From assembly GCA_922989275.2 (NCBI GenBank), contig OV277874.1, positions 15,612,154 to 15,676,153 of the forward strand: a stretch of 64,000 nt of DNA, read 5' to 3'. Position 1 is the first letter of the stretch. The number at the start of each line of letters is the position of its first letter. Shown here one piece after another: positions 34,601-46,600 of the stretch. Position numbers and translations under genes: made by a program. The notes beneath the pieces were generated by a model that did no database searches, was not told the origin of the DNA, and saw nothing but the letters and a program-made list of their open reading frames with translations. The DNA is from Gari tellinella. Lineage: Eukaryota > Mollusca > Bivalvia > Cardiida > Psammobiidae.

Positions 34601-37600
34601 TGAAGACGAGTAACCACTTAAAGCAGGTTGAAAATAAAAGGCCCATTCTGCTTTACTTTCAGCCTGCTTTAAGCTATTATCTGCTAGGATATAGAAACTA
34701 TTTCTTATGATACATATTCATGACTTTTCAAAAGGGATTTATTTTCTTCAATGGCGGAAAAAGTTATAGGCGTAAAAAGGCGTACTTACAAGGTAAAATG
34801 TCAAGATATTAAAAACATTAAAAGCTGTATACTACCTATCTCCTCTCTTTCTCTCTTCTTCTCTGTCCCTCTCTATATGTCTGTCTGTCTCTCTCTGTCT
34901 CTCTCTCTCCAACAAAGGTCAAGGTCATTTAGAGGTCATGGTCACATCGGGGCATGGTGTTTTTTAAAAAAATGTCAGTTTGCCGTCTAGTTTCAGTCTC
35001 TTCAACTAAAATATAGAATCCAACATAATGTTTCGTAATTTGTTGGGATTTATTTAATATATTTGTCATGGAGCATATTTATGACAGAAACAAGTGGAAC
35101 CGTTTTCTTCAGTGAAGGAATAAATCACAAGCATAAAAATGTTTTTATGTACAGTCTACACGCGATACTACGAATCGGCACCGGGTCTCGCCATTTGTTC
35201 GTAGTAATGCATGTTCGTAGCAATGCATCTTCCGAATATGATGGGATTTCCACTTACCTGTTCGTTCATGTATCTGCTATGCATCGGTCTGGTAAGTCGT
35301 ATGTAGGTCGTATTGGCATGTGTAATAGCATTGTCGTAATTTATTGTTGTAAAATAAATATATTTTATCTACTTATTCTGTTCGTGTTTAATATTTGTTC
35401 CTTGTTAGTACACTGATATAAATCCACTGACGTTTAAATCTACATGCACATGTGTATAGTTGAATGTCGCTAAATACGGGACATGTACATGTACATGCTT
35501 CTAGAACCATGATCCGATTTTACGGAACATATTGGGTAATGTAAAAAACAAGAAGCGACATGACCCGCTAACAAACCTCTAGATAGGAGGGAGTAAACGA
35601 AATGTTTCCATTATTTTCTCCGTTATGTTTTCATCACGTATTGCGCATTACAAACCCATCTGAATTCGCTTCTTATGAGTAGTCATGCACAACACAGAGA
35701 AAACTCCCTTTTATCTAGAGCCTGGCTGCAGATTATACACTAACATGCAGCAGAGAAAACGTTATTCTTTCCAATAAACGCGTTTACGCTAAAACTATAA
35801 TTTTCATTGCAAACAGTTTGAAGCCAGATCAAGCGGCGGGTAACCCGGCGTCTGATGAGACTCCAAAATGTTTGCTTAAATAAATCGTGAGAAAGTAAAT
35901 TTTTTAAAGTTGTAATTTTCTACATTTTACTGCTACGCGAATGCGTAAACGGGAAAGAAAAAGGTTTTCTCCACTGTTTAGAAGAGGTAATTTAAAACAC
36001 AAGCAACGAAAACATATGTTTACATTTTTATTCAGACACACACAAATTATGCATACAAACAATAAACGCAATAAATAAACACAACGCATAGCAAACATAA
36101 CACAATGGATAGCAACACTAGCACACGCCTTATTATTAACCCTTATGATGCTGTCATCTGCTTCGAATATGCCTTTATTTTAACAAAAGAAAAGTTGATA
36201 ATGAGTGACAAACAGTTTTGATCCAGATCAGACGCCGAGTTACACGAATCTGATATGGATCAAAAGAGTTCACAAATATTGGCCAAGTCGCTCTTTATTG
36301 AATCTTTCTTCGAAAGCCATGTTGCCAGAGTACTGGTGCTGATTTCCAATTGTTTAGCTACTGCTGTCTGCTGCCTCCCTTTCTCTACTTCTTGGATTGC
36401 TTGGAACTTAAATTCAATTGTGTGTGCCGTCCTCTTCACTCCCCTCTTCCCCGTCGCCGACATTTTTCCTATCCAGTTATCCCCCCGGCTGACCGGGTCC
36501 TTCACTAGATTGCTAGGAAATTGTAAATTGATAAAATTCTGATTCAGTTATCCCTCCAGATGACCTGGATCCTTCACTGAATTACTCAGAATGCTGATAT
36601 CAATTTACAGCGTCGTAAAATTGTCTTGTAGAATCGTCTTCGTAGTTTCAGATGTAATATTGTTGATAAACGTATGATAGCCGTAGTAAGCAGTTATGAT
36701 TACCAGGGTAACGGTTGCTTATTTTATATTCTTTGCGACATTGACTTTATTCACTCTATTTACAATCGCATCAAACAAACACGCTCGTCTGCTAATCACG
36801 ACATGGTGTGATTGAAAACATCTCAGATAATTACATGCATAATTATATCAAATAATGTTTTTATCATTTGCGACATATAGTTAATCAGTGTAATCTTGCT
36901 ACAAACAATCACGCCCGTGTGCTGCTCATAACAGGTTGGGCGGTAAAGCGTATCGGGCAGCCGAGTGTGTAAACAATGGATAATTATGCCGACGCGAGCA
37001 ACGGATGTCTCTTTCGTAAGTGTGAAAAAACCCCACAGGTGCGATTCGTACAAATGCATCTTTTTACTACTGTTTTTGTTTTGAAGGGACTACGAAACCT
37101 TATCGTAATAACGTGTTTTTCGTTATTTCGCATTTTCGTTATAATGCATCTTTTAACCGTTAGATAAAGAACAAAATCGGTCGGGACCTGCGGTGTTATT
37201 CGTAGTAGACCGGTATTTCGTAGAAACGAGAATCGTAGTATCGCGTGTAGACTGTAGTAATGGGTTAACACATTGAACCCTAGCGACGAGTATACTCGTC
37301 ATGAACAAATCATACACCTATCAAGAGTACACTTGTCCTATGCAAACAGTGTAGACCCTGATCAGAGGGCTGCTTAATGAGCCCTCTGATCAGGGTCTAC
37401 ACTGTTTGTCATTTTGTACAATGTTGTTCTAAAACACCCTAATTATTCACAAATGGAGTAAATTTAATTACGTACTGGAATTGTCCATAAAAAGTTTCAG
37501 GGGTGAATGAGTTATATCCTTTGTTGTTTCAGGTAATTGCGAGAATTGTAGATGGCAGTCAGTTTGATGAGTTTAAAGCTTTATTTGGAGAAACACTAGT

Positions 37601-40600
37601 CACAGGTAATATTGATTTTACATGAGTACTCATTACTTATCATTTTTAGCTCACCTGAGCTAGCTCAGGGTGAGCTTTTGCAATACTTGAACAGTGATTT
37701 TTTTTACAATTTTTTTTCTTACGAGTCCCAGGACTCGCTGGAGTCCAAAACTATGGGTCCCACAAAAAATTGACTGCGGTACTTACCATCAACCCCCAAG
37801 AAATAAGACTGAATTCTAGTTAGATCTAGACCTATTTGTTAAATAAATTCCAAAGCAGTGAAAGGACTGTTAACCCTTTACCCCATAGAAGCGACTTTTA
37901 GCGAATCTGATTTATTCCTCCGCTGAAGAAAATAGTTCCAATTTAATCAGTCATGAATATATATTATAGGGAAAATTTTCAATATATTCTCGCACAGGAT
38001 AGCTTAAAGCAGGCTGAAAGTAAAGCAGAATGCGCCTTAAGCGCATTCTGCTTTACTTTCAACCTGCTTTAAGTAGTAACCTATTTTCAATTCTAGAAAT
38101 AGGCTATCAGGTAAAGGGTTAAATAAGCAATTATCATGTTTACAGAACACTTTTGATAGAAACTTAATCAGCAAAATTGTTCTATAGATGACTCTGTGAT
38201 CACTTATTCTCTCAATTGAGTTCCAAGTTGGAGCTTAAAATAAGTTAGCTCACTGAAGATCGTTCTCAATCATTTGATTGGACAGATTTGAGCAAAAGCT
38301 CAAATCTGACCTATCGAATATTTGGGAACGAATTCCGACTCAACTCAAACTCTTTATTACCTTTGGGCCAGGGTCCAAAGCTTTTGTGTTCAGTCTGAGA
38401 TGGTTCTCTAGCATTTGATTGGTCAGATTTGAGCTTTTGCTCAACAAAAGCTGAACAATCTGATCAAATGCTTAAGAAGGATCTCAGACTCAATTAAAAA
38501 CCTTTTACAGCACTCCCTCTCTACAACGGCCCTCCCAACAACGATTCCCTCCTTACAACGACGCTTGCCGCTCTCCCCAACAAACAAGACAATTATGTCC
38601 AACCTATTCATGGCTGCAATTTCGTCTGCTTAAAATTGTCGTCTGCTGTTTATCTCAAAATTACATTATGGACATTTTGACATAAACAAACGTTATGATG
38701 AGTGACAAACAGCTTGAATCCAGATTAGACGCCGCCTTTGTCTCCAATTGGTTGTCATTGTAGAGAGGGAGCGCTGTATATTCTTGGGGCCAGGCCCAGA
38801 GGTTATTTAAACTTAAAATGAGCTCTGTGCTCAAAACTCAGAATTTTTCTCTGATAGCTCATAACACTTCGCAAAAGTTTTATTTTAAAACAAGTACATG
38901 TATTTGCATAAATAATTCTGTAATAATATAGATCCAAATGAGGTTACAAAAATAAAAAAAAATTGTTTTGTAAAAACTAGAGCATATTATCGAAACTGAG
39001 TTTTGAGCACTGAGGGTTTTAAGTGTTATAACCTCGGGCCCTGCAGGGGTCTGTCTTAAGAAACATCCAATAAAAACGGTAACTTGTAAGTCAAAACTTT
39101 AAAATAAAAATAAGTACTTATTTCTCCATCTTATCCTGTCTTGTGGTATCTTTTTTTAATCAATCGTTCTCAAGCATTTGATTGGTCAGTTTTGAGCCTA
39201 GGCTCAAATCTGACCAATCAAATGGTTGAGAATGAACTCAGACTCAACTCAAACGCTTCATAGTCAAACGTATTGAAGACTTACATCAGTATTTTTTTGC
39301 TTTATTTAAGCAGCCACCTTTTGATTGTTTAATAAAATGGTATTTTGTCAGTTTTTAGCTCCAAGGTGAGCTATTTTGATCGTCCTCTGTCCGTCGTCCA
39401 TCGTCGTTCGTCCGTCCATCCGTTCGTCGTCAACAATTTCTTTAAACGACATCTCCTCCGAGACTACTGGATAGATTTTTACCAAACTTGGCCTGAATGA
39501 TCCTTATATGGTCCTCTTTCAAAGTGTTCAAACATTTCCGGTCCATTGCATATCTAGGTCACAGGAGCTAAAAATAGATTTTTTCAATGAAAACTTAAAA
39601 AATCTTCTTGTCTGAAACCACAGTACCCTGAGCGTAGATATTTGGCACAAAGCATCGTCTTCAGGTCCTTTATCAAGATTGTTCAAATTATGTCCCTGGG
39701 GTAAAAAAATGACCCCGCCCCGGGGGTCGTAAATTTATATAGAGTTATAGAGTGAAATCTTAAAACATCTTTTTCTCTGAAACTAATATGGTCAGAGCTT
39801 TGATATTTGGCATGATGACACTTCTAGAAGCCCTTATCAAATATTGTAAATATGGTTCCGGTCCGTTGCATATCTAGGTCACAGGAGCTAAAAATAGATT
39901 TTTTCAATGAAAATTATGTCTCTGGGGTGAAAAGTGATCCCATACCAGGGGTTATGTGACCCTTGTGTTGGTTTTTCCAGGTGAGCGATATTTAGGCCCG
40001 CATGGGCCTCTTGTTCATGTATTTAACCCTTTACCTGATATCCTGTTTCTAGTATTGAAGATAGGTAACTACTTAAAGCAGGTTGAAAGTATAGCAGAAT
40101 GTGCCTTAAGGCACATTCTGCTTTACTTTCAGCCTGCTTTAAGCCATCATCTACTAGGATTGAGAACATATTTCTTAGGTTTCATTTTCAAGACTTTATA
40201 AATTGAAACTTATTTCTTCAGTGGAAGAATAAATCAAATGTGCTAAAAGGCGCTTCTATGGGGGAAAGGGTTAAGCAGTTTTTCATGTATTTAATATAAA
40301 ATGAAGTGTTTGTGTTGTCAGGTTTTGCCAGACTATGGGGCTATCCAGTTGGTATCCTAGGTAACAATGGTGTATTATTCTCCGATTCAGCGTTAAAGGT
40401 AAACTTATTTATATTACAGTAGAGAAGTCCTTATTCTTTCCCATTTACCCCATAGCCTGTTTCTAGTTTTGAAAATAAGTTACTACTTAAAGCAGGTTTG
40501 AAAGTAAAGCAGAATGCACATTCTGCTTTAGTTTCAGTCCGCTTTAAGCAAACATCTGCTAGAATATATATATAGAAAATATTTCTTGTGGTACATATTC

Positions 40601-43600
40601 ATAATTGTGTAAATTTGAACTATTTTCCTCAATTGAGGAATAAATTAAAAGGGTAAAAAGGGTGTATTTATGGGTTATATGCAAACAAAACAGGTATAAT
40701 AAAATTTAGAAAAGAGAATAAATATTTGACAATTTTGACTTTATGTTTATCTGAGTGGCAAACAGTTTGGAGTCTGATCAGATGCCAGGACACCTGGTGC
40801 CCGTTTCATAAAACTTCTTACGACAAATGTTGTCGTAAGTCATAACTTTAATGTACATTTAATTTCTGATTTCTCTATTTAATCCTGTCTTGTGACATCT
40901 CTTTGGAATCGTCTTTTCAAGACGATTCCAAAAGATGTCACAAGACATGATTAGGTGGAGAAATAAATAAACATTGAGACTTTTGTAATCTGACTTACGA
41001 CAATATCTGTCGTACAAAGTTTTATGAAACGGGGCCCTGGTGTCTGATCAGGCTCCAAAGTGCTAAACATGTTTATTGGGAACAAATAGCGTCTTCACTG
41101 TACAGTGGAGAATCTGTTATTCTTTCCCGTTTAAACGCAAACGTACGCAAACGCAAAGCACTAAAATGTAGAAAAGTACAGCTTTTGGACAATTCTGATA
41201 ATTCTTGTTTATCTTGGTGGCAAACAGTTTATTGGGAAAGATAACAGATTCTCCACTGTACCCCTGTCTGTCTGTACGTTTGTTCGAGCATACGAAAGGT
41301 CCTTTGTTGGGTAGAGAGAACAACAGATTCCATTCATTCCGTGATTACCCTATTGTGTATTGTTGGGTATTTTGTGTACTGTTGGGTACTTTTAAACAAA
41401 ACAAATACATAACAAATGTCCATCTGTGAGAACGTCCATCCTTCAGTCAGTCCAACATGCAGTCTATACTTTGCCTGGCTAACTCCTCCTACAGTTTTCA
41501 AGCTACAACCTTATAACTCAGCAGAGTGTTTGCACATATACCATAGATGTGCATGTGAACAGGATTTTGATCTGCTATGATTTTTCACAATGTTAGCCGA
41601 CGGGGGCATCATATTTGTCTTACAGACAAAGCCATCCCTCTAGTTAAACTTTAACTCATTACCCAATAACCAGTTTCTAGTTTTAAATACAGGTTACCAC
41701 TTAAAGCAGGTTGAAAGTAATGCAGAATGTGCCTTAAGGCACATTCTGCTTTACTTTCAACCTGCTTTAAGCTATTATCTGCCAGGATATCGCAAATATT
41801 TTTTATGAAACATATTCATGGCAGTATAAAGTTGCACTATTTTCTACAGTGAAAGAATAAATCAAAGGCATAAAAAGGCATATTTATGTGGTAATGGGTT
41901 AACTCTTATTCTTCTGGACAGGTTAATTCTTTCAACCCTAAGTATCCCTTGTGGGTTATTAGGCTCCCATGTGGATCTTTTTTATTACCAAAATGTGAAC
42001 CGGTCTACATGGAATTTTTGGTAGTTTAATAAATACTGCTTTAAATTAGCAATCAATGTAGACCCTGATCAGAGAGCTCCTATATGAGCCCTCTGATCTG
42101 GATCTACACTTTTTGCAAAAGTAACGAGTGTATTTTAAACAGGTCCATAGTGTTGAAAGAATTAATATAGTTATATATAGATTTTTAGTAATTGGTACAA
42201 TTTTATTAGCCCTTGACCCACTACTCCATAAATACGCCCTTTTACGCCTTCAAATTATTCCTCCACTGAAAAAAATAGTTCAAATTTTTACAATAATGAA
42301 TATGTATCATAAGAAATATTTTCTATATTTTAGCACATATTAGATTAAAGCGGGCTGAAAGTAAAGCAGAATGTGCCTTAACCCTTTCCCCCATAGCAAG
42401 TTTCTAGTATTAAATATAAGTGTCAACTTAAAGCAGGTTGAAAGTAAAGCAGAATGTGCCTTAAGGCACATTCTGCTTTTCTTTCAGACTACTTTAAGCT
42501 ATCATCTGCTAGAATATAGAAAATATTTCTTATGATATATATTCATGACTTTATAAATTGAAACTATTTTCACCAGTGGAGGAATAAATTACTTGTGCTA
42601 AAAGGCGCTTCCATGAGGGAAAGGGTTAAGGCCAGGGCCTCCGCTGGCATTCGCATTTGTCGCCAAATGCGAAGAAAATTTCAAAGTGGCGATAAAATTT
42701 TAGTTCTGGCGAAATTGATTGCGACAAGAAATTTATAAAGTAATTTTTTTCATCAGCGACTTGTATGTATCGGGCTCTAATACCCGAGGCGCTAATGCGT
42801 GTAGAGATAATTGGTGAAGTACACAGCCAGCACCTTGGTGTTACGTAATACAAGTGTCAAAATTCAAACACGCGAGTAGAGCAATAATCAAGTAAAGAAT
42901 ATAGATTCTGCTTATCTTTGTTAGGCCTATCTCCCATTCTGCTTGCGTAACTGGCTAGCCTCAAAGTGATTGACAGATCAAAAGCGTTTAATGTCCAATG
43001 AAGGAGCTATCGCGAGTGTTATTGATACTGGGTGCATAAAACTCACACGGCGGTCTAAACAGATTTTCGGAAATTAGCTACGTAAAGTTGAAAGACTAGC
43101 TATTAGCCTAAATCGAAGAATCATACATTTCTTTCCCCTAAAATAGACATACATGTGAGTAATTACCATGTTAAAGACCGAAAAAACGCCCAAGATTCGA
43201 GGCGTGTAACAGCGCGAAGTGTGTGTCGGGAAAAAATGTCTTTGATTCTGAGCCTGTTAGAATCGGTAATATTCACCGAAAATACTGCACAAACGAACCT
43301 TTAATATAGATCCAAATCCGAATACAACTTCTATGAATTGAATTTACCACAAATCCTTATTAATAATCGCGTCTTTAGAAACAGACAGACTCACAAACTT
43401 CCGAAATGAAACCCAAATGCATATCGTTTCAAAATGGCGTGACGTCAATATTCGGACTTCTAAGTTGCGTGTCTTTCCTTGTTTTATTGGTTACTAAAAG
43501 GGCATTTCCCAGTATCTTTTTTCTAACAACCAATTAAATTAGACGTTCTATTTCGCTACGAATCAGTACTGGATGAAATGGTTTGTGTGCTTGACAGTTG

Positions 43601-46600
43601 TGAAATGAACATAACGGCGATACGGAATACGATTTTCCCGGGAAATTCGGCAAATAAGTTATCAGAAATGGAACAATAGCAACAAATACGCGCTGGAATA
43701 AAAGAATCAGATAAATTACTCGCGGAAAGTAGCGATCATAGACTTTCCCATATATATGTATATTGAACATTAGGTGATATATTTTTTACAAATAATACGA
43801 AATAGAGTCTAGCACATTGTTGCAATTATCTAAGTAGTCACCGTTTTCTTTCTCAAATGATGCAGTCTGAATTAAATCTTCCCTGCTAAGCTTATTTTCT
43901 CGTGTTTTATGACAAATGTTTGTATAAAGCAGGCTACTAGTATATCTGAAAACTCCATAAGGCTTCCACCTGTCAGGGTGTACGACAACTTTTCTATGCT
44001 TTTTAACAGGGTAAAGGCATGAAAAGTAAATATATGAGGCATGAGAGTTTGTCACTTATCAAAAGAAAGAAAATAAAGGCATACAAACCTATATTAAGCG
44101 ACCATTGAATAAGGTATATTGTTGATCTTGAAAAATCAGTGACCGCTTTATGCAGGTAAATAGAATGAAGAAATCTCATTACATTATTCTGCCATCTCTT
44201 ATATAATTATAAATGAAAATAATTTTGATGTCCCTGTGCTTAACCAGCCTTTCATAAAATTTGTAAAACACATATAAATCATAGGGTATATTTTGGACCC
44301 CAACTTTGGATAAAACTTGGCTCCAACTTTGGCTCCAAAAAAATAAATTTGGCTCCAACTTTTTTCATTTGGCGAAAGTGATGGCGAAAAGAAAAAATAT
44401 CCCAGGGGAGGCCCTGTTAAGGCGCATTCTGCTTTACTTTCAACCTGCTTTAAGTGGTCACTTACATTCAATACTAGAAAAGGCTATGGGGTAATGGGTT
44501 AAAGGGAAAAGCCTTTTGAATTTGATGCCGTAACCTGTTCCTCCTATAAATAACGCAAAACCTCTATTATAACCACCAAATTGTGTGAAGACAGGTGACT
44601 GCTTTAACTCTTTGAGCCCTAGTCCCGCATATAGGCGTGCTTTTCAAACAGTGTACATGTGTGTGAATAGTACACATGTCCTATGCAAACAGTGACGACC
44701 CAGATCAGAGGGCTCCTAGGAGCCCTCTGATCAGGGTCTTCACTGTTTGACACAATGCCAAACATTGACAAAAACAACCCTTAAAAGTCAGAAATGGACT
44801 AGACTAAAATAGAAACTGGAATATTGTCCATTTAAAGTTTCAGGGAGGAAAGAGTTAAACAAGGTGACAGTAAAACAGAAAGTTCCTTTAGGAGCAGGCA
44901 GATCTCTGGTTTTGAATCCATGCATTGCTTGGCAACAAATGAGATTAGTCAAGTCATCTTCTTGAATCATCGTCATCCCTCATCATTCATTTGCGCTATA
45001 TGACCTAATTTGTGTCACAGTGCCGTAAAGCGAAACTCATCTATCCATAGATCCTTTAGGAGCTTTCTACTTTGCTGTCACCTGACTTTTATACAATCAA
45101 TTAGCATTTGTTTTAGTGGTCGTAATAAAGAGGTTTTACAGCCTTTTCATAAGCTCTCCTACATTTTATGTTTGTTGTTGGCGTAAACTGTTTATTTCAC
45201 TGTTTGTTGTTGGCGTACACTGTTTATTTCACTGTTTGTTGTTGGCGTAAACTGTTTATTTCACTGTTTGTTGTTGGCGTAAACTGTTTATTTCACTGTT
45301 TGCTGTTGGCGTAAACTGTTTATTTCAATGTTACTTGTCTTGTCATTACAGGGAACACATTTTATAGAGCTATGTAGCCAGAGAAATATACCACTTATAT
45401 TCTTACAAAACATAACAGGTAAGAAACAGTCACTTTCATTTGTGTTTAACTCTTTCAAAACCATGACCTGTTTACACTATAATATTATACACTCATAACA
45501 TTTGCAAACAGTGTACAAAGCTCCAGAAAAGGGGAGTATTTCAAAAATAAAAATCTTTATTTCTGCATAAAACCCTATGAGATAATTCTAATGAGTAGTA
45601 ACACCATAGGATTTGGTGCTGACATGAGTGAGAAAATGCTGGATTTGTTCAGTTTACTCCCTCTTATTTGGAGCCCTGAGGTTCTACTATGTCTTGCAGG
45701 GTTTATGGTTGTCATGGTTACTATGTCTTGCAAGTTTTATGGTTGTCATGGTTACTATGTCTTGCAGGGTTTATGGTTGTCATGGTTACTATTTCTTGCA
45801 GGGTTTATGGTTGGTCGCGAGGCTGAGGCAGGAGGTATAGCGAAGCATGGAGCTAAGATGGTTACGGCTGTGGCGTGTGCCAAGGTGCCAAAGTTTACAG
45901 TTATTGTTGGGGGATCATACGGTGCTGGCAATTACGGGATGTGTGGTCGTGCTTATAGGTGAGCCGGTCCGTCTAAAGACCCCAAACCTCCCAAAACCAC
46001 TTCAAACCTCCCCAATCACTCCAAACTAATTAAAAAGCAACCCAAACCAGGGCTCCAGATAAGAAGGAGTTTACTGAACAAATTCAATATTTTCTCACTC
46101 ATTTCAGCACCAATCCTATGGTGTTACTACTTGTTAGAATTGTCTCGAAGAGACGATTCTAATGAATAGTAACACCAGTGTTCTGCCAAGACATCCAAAA
46201 GTTGGGAACACATGTCTCAGTGGGCATGAAAAGTTGGCGACATTTTCAAAAAAAAGGGGACAAAGGAGAAACATTCAAAGTTAAGTGCTTTAATGCATGG
46301 TATTACCATACTATTTATTTCCGTAATTATTATAGAACCAGTCGAGTAAATATGATGCAGGCACCGTCAGAATCGCCGACTCGTGAGAATTTCACGCCCC
46401 GTCAATATTCGGCCCCAGACATTTCGACCGCGAGAATTGTCGCCCCGGGACGAAAATAAAAGCGACAATCCTAATTTTTAAGAAACAATGTCGCAGATAC
46501 GCGGCCTCGGCAGAACACTGTAACACCATAGGGTTTAATGCAGAAAAAAAGATTTTAGTTTTTGAAAAACTACCCTTATCTGGAACCCTGCCCAAACTGT

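Larger units (their letters stand above)
35152..37254. mobile_element. Degenerate pogo/Tigger-like transposon, 2.1 kb, TA duplication
   Basis: CAGTCTACACGCGATACTAC and the inverse (GTAGTATCGCGTGTAGACTG) bound the element, with TA at 35150-35151 and 37255-37256. A CENP-B-type DNA-binding domain is encoded inside on the minus strand. Confidence 0.75.
35060..37268 (+). mobile_element. Family A MITE right half split by a Tigger-like element
   Basis: A-type sequence to TTTTTATG at 35149 resumes at 37257 with GTAATGGGTTAA, the normal A ending. Confidence 0.65.
40417..41100 (+). mobile_element. Family D MITE containing an A and an E
   Basis: CAGTAGAGAAGTCCTTATTC to GCGTCTTCACTG with TA flanks. An A lies at 40437-40676 and an E sits in the core 2 hairpin tip at 40796-41038. 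Confidence 0.75.
42208..44502 (-). mobile_element. Family A MITE with two elements in its hairpin tip
   Basis: Outer arms end AGAATGTGCCTTAA at 42381 and resume AAGGCGCATTCTGC after 44418, ending GGGTAATGGGTTAA. An inner A and then an hAT-like element occupy the tip. Confidence 0.78.
44552..45140 (+). mobile_element. Family G MITE containing an H and a SINE-like repeat
   Basis: CGCAAAACCTCTATTATAAC to GTAATAAAGAGGTTTTACA. H occupies a TTAA at the base of core 3; repeat W occupies the tip. Confidence 0.72.
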
